This document shows positions 29,701-38,800 of a stretch of DNA of 64,000 nt, one piece after another; the first letter of the stretch is position 1; the number at the start of each line of letters is the position of its first letter. Under the pieces are notes generated by a model. The model had not been told where the DNA came from. It saw nothing but the letters and a program-made list of their open reading frames with translations, and ran no database searches. Location of the stretch: contig NZ_QLYY01000013.1 in NCBI RefSeq assembly GCF_003350295.1, forward strand, positions 119,739-183,738, given 5' to 3'. The position numbers were made by a program, and so were the translations under genes. This DNA is from Vibrio tetraodonis. GTDB taxonomy: Bacteria > Pseudomonadota > Gammaproteobacteria > Enterobacterales > Vibrionaceae.

Positions 29701-31125
29701 GGGTTCGACCAAGTCGATGGTTTGTGTGGTGTTGACTACGGTTTCAATTACCCCAGCTTCAGCAGAATAGACGTTGTCAGCAGCTTTAATCACCTTAACG
29801 TTGGCGGTATTGCTCATTAGCGTAGACACCCTAAGCTGCATTTTGGCAAATACGCCTGCGATAAGCTCAGTTAACCCCTTGCCGTAGGTCTTAATGGTGT
29901 TGATGTGCTTGTTAAATAGCTCATCGGATAAATAGGCGTATTTAAGTTTGCTGGCTTGATCGCGCAAAAACTCCAGCCGTGATTGAAGCTTTTTCAGCAA
30001 GCTATCGAAGCTTTCATTCACGGCTTTTTTCGCTGCTGCCCAATCATAATCGTTAAGGTAAGATTGCGGGTTCCCCTCACCACGGGCGCGAATGAAAGCC
30101 AGCAAACGATCTGTGGTTTCATACGGCGCAAGACGAAGTATGGCCGAGAGTATTTCACCCTCTTCCAGTATCATCGGCATGGTATAGGCGAGCAAAGCTT
30201 CTGTGGTGTGTGGCAGTGGCATATTTAGATTGCCAACCAAGGTCTCACAAGATTTTTCTAAGCTAAACTCGGTTGCTGGGTGCACGTGGGTAAAATGCAG
30301 GCGCGTTTCTAGCCCAACAATATCTTGAAAATAGCGGTCGGTGGTAAGCTCATGGCCAATTGCGCCCCATGGTGCCAATCCCGTTTCTACCCGTGTCGGT
30401 TGCCAAAAGCCTTGATTACGTTTTCGCGCCTTATCGAAAAAGTCGTCGTCACTGATTTCTTCAATGCAATGCGGATTGGTGCGCCGAACTGGAGAGAGAC
30501 AAAAATCATCTTGGCTCTCTTGCATCACCAGTTTGACTTTACCCGGCATTAAACTAGAAACAGAAGACTTACCTGAACCATCTAACGCACCAGCACCAAG
30601 TGGCGTAATCCCTTCATCGGTTAATGCGTAAGGGGCATTAGTCAGACGCTTGCCGTTGGGGTAACGTACACATACTTCAACACTGCAAGGAATATCCAAC
30701 ATAGGATCAACCGTCACACAGGGGTTCTGCACTCCAGCCATGCAAGTTGTGTTACCCTTGTTCATGGTCATTTGATCGCTCAGGCGCGCCACGCCTTTAC
30801 CCTCGATGAACACATTGGCTGAGGCAGAAATAAACTCGGCTTCATCTTCAATCGTCCCAGACGAAATGCCTTTTTGGTCACCATCAGCATCACCAGTACT
30901 GACCGCAAATTTACTGCCTTTGATAGCAATGCTGTTGCCACCATCGGCGCTCACTGTAGTGGTACCCTCAACAAGATCGGCCGATTTCGCATTATTACCA
31001 TAAGGAATCGGCACAACCGCAGGGCCGACTGTCGTTAAACATACATCAGGAGAGGTCGCATTGGCTTCACCGCCTGACCCTTTGTGAACGATACTTAATC
31101 CATTGGCGTTGATAGTAACTGGCAT
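26704..31125 (-). CDS. T6SS-type effector with N-terminal PAAR-like (DUF4150) domain
   Basis: A 1473-residue protein. The first ~130 residues are a PAAR-like DUF4150 domain (TTVGPAVVPIPYGNNAKSADL, IKGSKFAVSTGDADGDQKG, TTCMAGVQNPCVTVDP), which sharpens the type VI secretion spike. A long, mainly helical middle follows. Hydrophobic segments at roughly residues 920-950 and 1190-1300 (including GYFALIGFSLLIVAESM) suggest a membrane-targeting toxin. The adjacent duplicated membrane proteins fit immunity against such a toxin. No T6SS structural gene is in the window, so the effector must use a secretion system encoded elsewhere. The exact toxic activity cannot be read from sequence. Confidence 0.8.
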   Translation of the reverse strand: MPVTINANGLSIVHKGSGGEANATSPDVCLTTVGPAVVPIPYGNNAKSADLVEGTTTVSADGGNSIAIKGSKFAVSTGDADGDQKGISSGTIEDEAEFISASANVFIEGKGVARLSDQMTMNKGNTTCMAGVQNPCVTVDPMLDIPCSVEVCVRYPNGKRLTNAPYALTDEGITPLGAGALDGSGKSSVSSLMPGKVKLVMQESQDDFCLSPVRRTNPHCIEEISDDDFFDKARKRNQGFWQPTRVETGLAPWGAIGHELTTDRYFQDIVGLETRLHFTHVHPATEFSLEKSCETLVGNLNMPLPHTTEALLAYTMPMILEEGEILSAILRLAPYETTDRLLAFIRARGEGNPQSYLNDYDWAAAKKAVNESFDSLLKKLQSRLEFLRDQASKLKYAYLSDELFNKHINTIKTYGKGLTELIAGVFAKMQLRVSTLMSNTANVKVIKAADNVYSAEAGVIETVVNTTQTIDLVEPFMNEVPGKIADVLPIYPVRYGYANFFDTIMPAQAPPTLPEMASASGLNETGGYILRLLREGWIYIKEEEGKADNQQIHIFRYAQTETATGVIEKFEKYYFTNEENAQDGLTLDISSGATFYPFAFVTNGTQKISIAYSEHEWAADIIDKMNSDQEWRTKAMQQVDMAASDDFSDTATQDTLSSLVEDYRSHDVKWLADKSKDKPSKYGLDVFTTAKNYYLAADELVETMQKSHSEQKDGTLIALFDPVGRQAEMSFVLSLLVTTEKAADNTDTYPRVIGDIIRELMKPDKDPEIRKAVQENINVEAMTSFYDEREALFSDFKTRRVEILKLFSMFAFEDLADGSLGALDAYFDMYFSEESIEPFKEVQKLNHIMSSVMDGLEGTQEGHDTAINMMNLAYEQGANNIYLTYEEKLKLILLQCQSTVDWAELAATLADTTPNLLKFFWSWVSALATYGSDTVAKTALNLKPAAYSGLLNFIPDFFEKGFGIVEQGGNVRITLEELGKILAEHIDSVGKRHFKMTRTQSVMPAATKLIKWASVEKTTTLPRLETEADNKAVSYLKLPKYGHRFANFDADTTANLLGKTADGAISMLSLRANIDMLVQLTQSNQFEQADPTKSHDWLSASQDYALAVAALSAAIVDHSAAQRAQLLLAKKALNSEKFYQAVYAGLPGLLGAITKGGAHAATRVIDRRLEQLSLLVQSKIMSGLIGASNLALVASSAVDAVDAYETGNTGLMYANINSMIAYSMFATGPLLALRNISSATISSGYFALIGFSLLIVAESMKLKYGKTELENLLVRCFWGNSKNYSFWYFEQGGKFNMQQRLDVAAKRHHESKFSLAFEIEQQEFMNLLLRPELKVWVEEDLSRTKKVYGYRIALPSYIKGQSNLIGMVCSKKIVDYIQPVNRKWVEDEVATKAFKQALSAAANSEDFLQSEMINGTLYLNFSVEMDNKPDEELHLHWYYQQSPDIIVPKRMLTSDGVLEKTYYGMIDDKPSNI

Positions 31126-31184
31126 ACTCTATTCTCGTATTTGGAAGCGATTGATAATGAAAGTGTGTTAACTATTGAGCGAGG

Positions 31185-31640
31185 TTAATTTAAGTTGATT
31201 TTTCTGGCTTTAATCTTGTGACTTTTTACCGCTTCTGTGGTGATCGTCTCTGCTTGAGTCGTCACTCTGCCACTGCGCCCATTGTAGTGGGTCGAGGTAT
31301 CTTGGCTTTTTACCGTGACTTCCTTTGTCCCTTCTAAAACAATTGTCTCTGCCTTGAGCGTCAGCGACCTTCTGTCAAGACAGGACACAAGAATGTCCTT
31401 TAATATGGGGAGCGAAGGGTCCATGTTCATAAACTCAATTTTGCAATCAAGCTGATTATCAATGGCAAGCTCAAACTGCTCAGACGTAAAATCACCACTC
31501 GTGCTTGCCCATATAGGCACGCCCGAGGGATTTCCCTCAAAATCAATCAGAACTTGTTTGTTATCAGAATGTACCTGTTTAATTTGCCCAACACGCGCAC
31601 AACGAAATACGTTGTTAGGTCCCTGCTCTGTGGTGCTCAT
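31185..31640 (-). CDS. DUF6484-like protein, T6SS-associated
   Basis: A protein of about 151 residues from the ATG at 31640; an in-frame ATG at 31655 is also possible, and neither has a strong ribosome binding site. The early VGQIKQVHSDNKQVLIDFEGNPSG is typical of DUF6484 proteins, which are found beside T6SS effectors. The C-terminal part has repeating beta-strand patterns like the tail of a spike (AETIVLEGTKEVTVKSQDTS, TTQAETITTEAVKSHKIKA). It precedes the PAAR-like effector by 59 bases on the same strand, so it probably helps load the effector. Confidence 0.65.
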   Translation of the reverse strand: MSTTEQGPNNVFRCARVGQIKQVHSDNKQVLIDFEGNPSGVPIWASTSGDFTSEQFELAIDNQLDCKIEFMNMDPSLPILKDILVSCLDRRSLTLKAETIVLEGTKEVTVKSQDTSTHYNGRSGRVTTQAETITTEAVKSHKIKARKINLN

Positions 31641-31655
31641 TGCAATGATGCTCAT

Positions 31656-32464
31656 ATAATAGTTACAGATAATGGCGAATCTACCATTGCTTGAGAAGAA
31701 AGAAAAATGTCGAAATAACAGCAACAAATGTTAAAATCACCAGAGAAAGACACGTTTTACCATGTTAATTTAGGGCATTTGAGTAATGTCAATTAAATCC
31801 ACCTGTTAAAAAGCCTATCCAAGGAAGAAAATTAATTTAAAAGGCAGCAGAAGTTCACAGTTTTTAATAGCTTAAGTATGCGATTTAGAGATGATAAGTA
31901 CGAATCGCAACGATATCTAGGTTTACTTCATTTGGACAAGGTTTTGTAGGGGAAACATCTGACCTTTAGCAGTGTAGAGTATTTATTCTAACTATTTTGG
32001 GACATTTTCATGTTTCATCCACAGTCAGTACTTCTCTGGACAAAAATGTTTCACTGGCTGTACTAAATTAGTAAAATACGGATCATCTTGCTTTATAGCA
32101 ACAACTTCTGTACTAAAACATGACGTTATACTGACCAAAATATTCCATTCTTGTTTAGTGTGAGCCAGCCATATACACAACCAGCTTAGTCCGCGACCTA
32201 TCTGGCAAAGAATACAGCTAACCCCCCTGATGTTTAGCACTGCAATTTGTAAGAGGTTGTCGTATTTGGTTCGTAGGTGAAACGTTCTGGATCCGCTAGC
32301 TAAAGTAACTCGCGTTTTTTACTATACGGTGCGCACGACAAGGCCTTACAATTCCACAATCAAATTTTCTTACAGGCAGTCGCAGTTCAGACATTCAGTG
32401 CCGAATTTGGTAAAGCGACTCCCTCCGTTTTCTCCATCAAATGGTTCGTGTGACACGATGAACG
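31656..32464. other. Non-coding or decayed region between effector module and WYL gene
   Basis: About 800 bases without a supported gene. A 71-residue minus-strand frame (32025-32240) has no start signal or recognisable motif and is probably decayed DNA. The stretch separates two cargo modules and may be an old insertion boundary. Confidence 0.4.
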
Positions 32465-33376
32465 CTAAGCGTTTTCCATTTGCTCGATGGTCGCTAAATT
32501 CGCCAGCTTAAACTTATAAAACCGCCGTATGCCTTTTTGGTTATCCTCATCTATCTGAGCCTGCGATCGAGCATCGATGTACCACTTTTTCTCAAGGATC
32601 CACCGAAACGCCGCGCGCTCAGTAACGTAAAGTTCCTCTTCGCCTTCGTCAATCCCAAAATCCGTGATCACCCGCATGCGCTGAGTTTGAGATAAACTCT
32701 CATGCAGGGTCAGTACGAGAGGGAGCCTAAGGTTCCACAGCGTATCTTGAGATAGAACCTCCCCACTTTTTTGTTTGGCTTCATTGGACTCTAATTCTTC
32801 CTTGACGGCTCGCACTCGCGCAAAATGAAAGTTCTTAAATGCCAGCTTTGAACTTTCTGATCGATCAAAGGCGCGAAACAACCAGCTAGTCCCATCGTGC
32901 ATAATCGCCAAAGGGACTAAGATTCGTGTGTCATGGTTATCACTATTTTCGGAAAGGTAGTTGCACGAAATGGCATAGTGCCCCGATATGGCTCGGGTGA
33001 TCTTGGCCACATTCTCCAGATTAAGTTGATTAGGAATTCTCCCGATCAGCTCAGACGTCACATCGGACTCGACAGGACGAGAGTATCGGTTAAACCCATT
33101 CGCCAACATTCCTAGAGCCTCATCAGGGTCAAAGGCGCACAGAGGCACAAATGTCTCTCTAAGAATGGTGTTGGTTTTTTGTGTTTTGTTGTTGGGCCTT
33201 ATTGTCGCGTACTGCGTCAACACTCGTGATGCCGCCGCCTCAGCGATCCCAAACACCGCGTTTAAGTCGGCTCGACTTACCCGACCGGTAAAGAACAACT
33301 TGAAATCAATATACTCAAGGCGTGGGGTTATCTGCGCGCTCACATCCCCATCCTTACCTACAGCATGTAACGTCAT
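32465..33376 (-). CDS. WYL-domain transcriptional regulator (BrxR/CapW-like)
   Basis: A 303-residue regulator. The N-terminal winged helix-turn-helix (RLEYIDFKLFFTGRVSRADLNAVFGIAEAAASRVLTQY) and the central WYL-type ligand domain (around residues 130-190) match regulators that control defence systems such as BREX and CBASS. It is divergent from the Wadjet genes starting at 33620, with a 243-base shared promoter region. It probably represses jetABCD until a nucleic-acid or nucleotide signal binds the WYL domain. The regulatory target is inferred from position. Confidence 0.8.
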   Translation of the reverse strand: MTLHAVGKDGDVSAQITPRLEYIDFKLFFTGRVSRADLNAVFGIAEAAASRVLTQYATIRPNNKTQKTNTILRETFVPLCAFDPDEALGMLANGFNRYSRPVESDVTSELIGRIPNQLNLENVAKITRAISGHYAISCNYLSENSDNHDTRILVPLAIMHDGTSWLFRAFDRSESSKLAFKNFHFARVRAVKEELESNEAKQKSGEVLSQDTLWNLRLPLVLTLHESLSQTQRMRVITDFGIDEGEEELYVTERAAFRWILEKKWYIDARSQAQIDEDNQKGIRRFYKFKLANLATIEQMENA

Positions 33377-33473
33377 AACTCATCTCTAACCACTTATTCA
33401 TTGCTTAGACTACCAGAACTATACACCATGAGTCGCTTTAAAACGAATGAAATACTAAAATTACATTTTTAAT

Positions 33474-33491
33474 ATATCATTTTGATATAAT
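33474..33491. promoter_or_regulatory. Candidate WYL operator over the Wadjet promoter
   Basis: The inverted repeat ATATCA-TTT-TGATAT (33474-33488) overlaps a consensus -10 hexamer TATAAT (33486-33491) in the divergent region between the WYL gene and jetA. This is where a repressor of both would bind. Confidence 0.45.
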
Positions 33492-33619
33492 ATCTTGACC
33501 AGTTCCATATGCAGATCTACACTTAATGCAAATAAGTGCGGATAAAATGTCTCGAATACATCACCTTAGAATGCGCTTTAGCTCACACCGTGCAAATTAC
33601 TTCAGAGTAGAAATAGACC

Positions 33620-35062
33620 ATGACACAAAGCCAGACACTCTACGAGGGTGCGCAAACCATCGGTGACGCATTCTCGGAGACAAACGCCAGGGAAGCCGAT
33701 AATGCGCCATCTTCTCTTAACCAATTACTAAATAACTTATTGGTTTCTGGTGCTCGGCTTGATATTGATCCGGATCAGTATCTGTACTTGGCCGCCATGC
33801 ACGCTTGGGAAAGGGACATCGATGATAGCCTCAACCTCGTACAACAAAGCTTTGATGAAGAGACTGTGCAAGCGGTCGTGCGCTATGTCGATGCCTATGC
33901 TGGACGCAACGAAGGCCACACTGAGTCCAGGGTCAGCAACTTTTTAAAATGGGGCGTCGAACAACGTATCATGACGTTTGCAGGGACATCAATACGCGAT
34001 GACAACCCGCAATATCGCCTCACCCAGTTGGCGCAAGATCTGCTAAAACCGTACTTTAAAAATGATAACTTCGATCAACAAGAGAGCCTCAGTCAACGAT
34101 ATAAACGCATTGAGGTGCTACTCAGTGAAGTCAATACCATAGACATCGAAGAGCCCGAAGCTTGGTATGAGGCGGTGCACTCGTACCTGCCCACCCTCCA
34201 GGATTTGCTTGGCGGGATTTCTAAGAACCAAGAATTACTCATCGCTCAGTTCTCTAACGAGCAGCAAATCATCAAACAGCAGATCAATACCTCCATTGTT
34301 GATGATATGTCTGCACTCTTGAATGTCGCCGATGAACTGATGCACCAAATCAATGATTTGAAAACCATAATCTTTACGGGTGTGGATCAGGTAATAATGA
34401 ACCTCGCCACGCTACAGCAAACCGCAGTGCTTCGCTCTGCGCCCATTCGATTAAGAAATAGCCTCGAAGAGATCGAGGTATTTTTAGAGCGCACATCCGA
34501 ATTTGCCAACATGTCACTGATTGACCTTATCGCATTTCTCGATAGGGTAATGCAAAGTATCCGGCTGCGCCTCACCATCGATCCGAATGCGAACCTCGCG
34601 CACCTTATTGATTCTGCCATTGAGTCTACCAAAGGCCACTCTTGGGCCTTGGCACTGCCGTATCAAGAGCCATGCCTTCTCATGCGTGAGTGGTCACCAC
34701 CCCCACCGCCGGTCGATGAAAGTCTGCCAGTACTGGAAATGGAAAAAGAGCGGGTAGTGAGACAAAACCCAACACACTTGTTGGTTGATTTGGCCAACCA
34801 AATTGCCGAGCAAGCTCTGAAAAAACATCACCGAGTAGATCTCGCCGACCTTCTCAGCCGGATCTTAAAACCCCAAGACAATGGCTTTGACGAAACGGAT
34901 CGCCATCGATTGGCCGTGCTGACTCTTAAAGCCATCACCACAATTGCACCGATGCCAAGCGAACTGATCCACCCAGGTTGGGTGCCTATCGATGAAGACA
35001 ACCACATTTTTATTGAAAATATATGGGTTCAAGGCCGAGCCCCATCGGAGAGCGACACATGA
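33620..35062 (+). CDS. jetA: Wadjet kleisin-like subunit JetA
   Basis: A 480-residue, mostly helical, MukF/kleisin-like subunit. It has no enzymatic motif but opens a four-gene cluster whose order and sizes match Wadjet: JetA ~480, JetB ~260, JetC ~1500, JetD ~320 residues. Its stop overlaps the jetB start as ATGA. In Wadjet, JetA bridges the JetC heads and holds JetB, forming an SMC-type motor that extrudes and senses small circular DNA such as plasmids. Identification rests on context plus the helical, acidic composition. Confidence 0.82.
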   Translation: MTQSQTLYEGAQTIGDAFSETNAREADNAPSSLNQLLNNLLVSGARLDIDPDQYLYLAAMHAWERDIDDSLNLVQQSFDEETVQAVVRYVDAYAGRNEGHTESRVSNFLKWGVEQRIMTFAGTSIRDDNPQYRLTQLAQDLLKPYFKNDNFDQQESLSQRYKRIEVLLSEVNTIDIEEPEAWYEAVHSYLPTLQDLLGGISKNQELLIAQFSNEQQIIKQQINTSIVDDMSALLNVADELMHQINDLKTIIFTGVDQVIMNLATLQQTAVLRSAPIRLRNSLEEIEVFLERTSEFANMSLIDLIAFLDRVMQSIRLRLTIDPNANLAHLIDSAIESTKGHSWALALPYQEPCLLMREWSPPPPPVDESLPVLEMEKERVVRQNPTHLLVDLANQIAEQALKKHHRVDLADLLSRILKPQDNGFDETDRHRLAVLTLKAITTIAPMPSELIHPGWVPIDEDNHIFIENIWVQGRAPSESDT

Positions 35063-35838
35063 ATGAAGAAACCAAAACGTACGAATCGATCCTCGATGTC
35101 ATGGCAGACCCCTTATTTTCACAGGTAGACACCATGCTGCGTGCAGGCATTAATATCGTCCCAGAAGACGACACACTCCACAGCTTTGTTAACGCGGCTT
35201 ACGAGCCATTGAAAGCGTATTTGTCAAGCGTCTACATCACACTGCGCTGCTCACCTGAACAGGTCTATTACAGTCACATGCAGCGCCGAACTGGCGTGCC
35301 TCACCGCACCATGAGTGAGCTGTCCATGGTCGTTGGCCTTACCATGGTGTCGATGCAGTTGGATTTACGTCAATCGCTTGAAAGCTCAGACTGGGTCGCT
35401 GTCGATCATTTGATTGACCGACTAATAGAAAAGCTGCCAGAAGAGCGAATTAAAGATCTCTTTGGTAGCCGTCGATCTACCACCGTCAGCACCCAATTTG
35501 ACCAAGTCAAAATTCGGGATGAGGTGATGAAATGCATTCGAGACCTCAATCGTAAAAGCTTCATCCGTATGGATACCGCCACAAATCAGTACATGACCAC
35601 TGCCGCCATCTATCGCTTTATCGACCCGCTAAGAGGCATTGTCACCGCCGACGAGATCCCCAACAAACTGATTGAACTGAGCAGAGCTGGGTATTTGGTG
35701 TCGAGCACAGTACAAGCCGACACCGAGGATGATCTTATGATTGAGCGTCCGCACTGGACTAGCCGCGTGGAAGACGATTCGCCCGATAACCTAGACCTTT
35801 TTGATTTAGACAATAACGAGGACGATACCGATGAGTAA
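35059..35838 (+). CDS. jetB: Wadjet MukE-like subunit JetB
   Basis: The ATG at 35059 forms an ATGA overlap with the jetA stop and has GGAG eight bases upstream, so it is preferred to the in-frame codon at 35023. The 259-residue product has winged-helix-like segments (around residues 150-225) and an acidic tail (DNLDLFDLDNNEDDTDE). It is the KITE/MukE-like partner that sits on JetA. Its end overlaps the jetC start by eight bases, showing tight translational coupling. Confidence 0.8.
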   Translation: MNEETKTYESILDVMADPLFSQVDTMLRAGINIVPEDDTLHSFVNAAYEPLKAYLSSVYITLRCSPEQVYYSHMQRRTGVPHRTMSELSMVVGLTMVSMQLDLRQSLESSDWVAVDHLIDRLIEKLPEERIKDLFGSRRSTTVSTQFDQVKIRDEVMKCIRDLNRKSFIRMDTATNQYMTTAAIYRFIDPLRGIVTADEIPNKLIELSRAGYLVSSTVQADTEDDLMIERPHWTSRVEDDSPDNLDLFDLDNNEDDTDE

Positions 35839-38800
35839 GGCATTTCCAATATTGCGTTCTTTAAGCCTTGTGAACCTGAATGGCATTACAGTGAGAACGC
35901 TCGATCTCGTTGAGTTGCAAGAGTTGTTGTCTCCAAGCGCTTATTCAAGCTTTGGCAACACAGTCAGCCTGCTTGGCGAAAATGGCGCGGGCAAGACCAC
36001 CATACTAGGTGCCTACCAATTGGCCCTGATGGGGGACATTCGCTTTGTTTCTCTTGGTACATCAGATACATTTCAAAAGACTCAGAAACTGGCTGATAGT
36101 GAGATGTTTCATCGTCTGGGGAACCCTTCGATGGTGGCACTGGAGGTGCAAACCCGCAGTCAGCAAAGGCACCTTTATTTGATCCACGCAAAAAAATCCA
36201 GTGGCATCAACATTGAGATGACCCGTATGCGCTTGGTTCTACCCAAAGGCGTTGAGCCTATGTCTTGTCTTGCCCTGCAAGAAGGCCATAGCTGGCGGCC
36301 TCTAACTCCTCACATGGTTCGGGATACCGCTGCATCTCTTGGCTGTGAGTTAACTACTTACGAGAGCGTAGAGGGGTACTTGCTCGATCTCTTTAATGAC
36401 GGGATCTTGCCCAAGCCATTGCAAAAGGACAAGGACAAGGCCAATTATGCGCAGGTGTTCCACAGCGCAATGAGCGGCCGGCTTGATTCCAATATCGAGC
36501 GCAATTTGAGCAGCTACTTGATGTCGCATAGCCGAGGTAACATAAAAGGGGTTGTGGATGTTCTGCAAGACTCCATGCGAGTGGTGCGTCAAACGCGCAT
36601 TGAGCTCTCGAAAAATTCAAAGGATTACACCTTTTTTAAGCAGCTTTTAGAGCATGCTACAAAGGCCTCATCCTTCGGCTGGGCAGTGGCGGAAAAACAA
36701 CTGATTTTGGCCGATGAGCAGCTCGAATCAGCACAAGGAGCGCGCATTGCAGCCAATGAGGCACTCGACAAGGCGCAAGCGACAGTAAAAAAATTAGGCG
36801 CTGAGCTAGAGCAACTGCGACAAACCCGCGATACACTCGAACAAAAGCGCAACAAAACCGAAGAGCGATTGCGATTAGCTATGGTTGCGGCTGATGAGTT
36901 CGCACGTCGCGAACGATTCAAAGAAGATCTCAACACCCTTACACCGGAAGCTGAGCTGGCAAAAAACGCGCATCAAAATGCGCAGCAAGACTACCAACGT
37001 GCGTCCGAGGCACTCAGCCAAGCCCAGCAAGATCTTGCAGAAACGCAACAGCAATTAGCCGATGCGGTCAAAGCGTTTGAGATCACATCAGAGCGCGCTG
37101 GAAAATATGAGTTTGCGTGCCGCCAACTCAAAGCTGTTGAAGCCTTTCATGGCCATGTAGACCCAGACAACTTACAAGACCCTATGCAGGCCTTGGCCGC
37201 AACTAAAACCCAATGCGGACAAAACCTCAACGAGCTTGAGCGTCAACTGCAACAGATGAACGAGATCCGTGAGACCTATCATCAGTTCAGTAAGCAGCTT
37301 TCAATTATTGGAGAAACGGTTGATCCTAATAACCTTCAAGACTGGGTGCAGGCGAAAAAACGCCACCTCCAAGAGAGCCAACTGATCGCAGCCAACGAGC
37401 CGTATGAAAAAGAGAAACTTCAAGCCTTAAATATCGAGCTTGAAACCCAACAAAAATATCGGACTTTACTCACATCTACTGAACTGGAAAACCAACCCGA
37501 TAGCGTCCCTACCTTCATGCAGGCCGTTACGCTGTATCGCCAGAAAGTCGACGACGCCGGTCAGAACGTAGTCGCAGCCAAAACCCAATGCGACGAGCTG
37601 CTAAAGCAGCAACAACGACTGAACATTGAGCTGGTGCAGACCGAAGCCAAGCACGAAACCTGGTCACAACTGCAGCCTCAAGTTCGTCTTTTGACCCAAG
37701 CTTACCCTGATCAAGCAAGTTGGACAGGCAACGATTGTCTCGAACTACAAAAAACTCTTCGAATAGAAAACGATGCCCTAACCGAAACTATCACCGAGCA
37801 CAGCGCCGCTATTTTGAAATTCAGTGCTGATCTTCAGATCTTAAGAGACCGCGACTCGAGTCACCTTGAACTGCTTCGAACCCTAGCCTCAGACGTTGAT
37901 GGGCTCCCTATTTGCGATCTGTTTAACGACATCGACCCTGAAGATGCGCGCTACATGGAAGCCGCCCTTGGGAGCCTGATGAGCGGCATTTTGGTGGAAG
38001 ATCCTCACGCAGCCTCGCGTACCTTACTAGCGACCTATGGTGATGATTGGCCGTTGGAAGACTTGGTACTTATCCCAAGCGGACGCCCGATTTCTCAATG
38101 GAATGAATCCTTTGAAGACAAAGAACTGTTTGAAGATATCACCGCGACGTTTATTGGCGCTGATGAAAGCACCGAAGCGCCTTGGTGCGTATTAACGTCA
38201 GGCGAGGGTCTTCGCATCAGTCAACTTCGTGATGCTCCAGTGCTGGGAGATAAAGCGCGAGAAGCGCTCATCACCCGCCTAGAGTCTCAGATTGAACGCC
38301 ACGAATCCGATCGCAGTGATGCTACCGATGCGCACGCCACCCTGACGCAACACATTGAAGCGTTGCGAATGGCTCTACCGAAAGCCACTGTCGCTTTTGC
38401 TGACGAACCCGATCTAGACGCAGCAAAAACGAAGATCAAAGACATCGAGCGCGCCCTTTCACAAGCCAAAATGGAATATCAGTCGCTTTGCAATACAGAG
38501 GATGCGGTCAAACATAGCCTATCAATATTGACGCAGTGTGAGCCGTTTGCCCACAGCCTGTATCGCGACATCGTAGCAGACATTACCGTGTGTGAAGCGG
38601 CTATCGCACGTTGCACGGAAGCGCAGCTAGAGATCAACCAGTTTTCACCCTTGTTTAAAAACATTGATACCGAATGGAAACTCCTACAACAGCCCTATCC
38701 TAACGATCCTGTATCACTTGAGAAACAAGTACTCGATGAGCAAGCGCGCTATGAAGCCGCCAGCGACCAACTCAGAAGCATGGAGGCACTCCATGAGGTG

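Noticed and set aside
32025..32240. 71-codon minus-strand frame in the gap before the WYL gene
   Set aside because: No ribosome binding site, no family features and Cys/Trp-rich composition unlike its neighbours; treated as decayed DNA.
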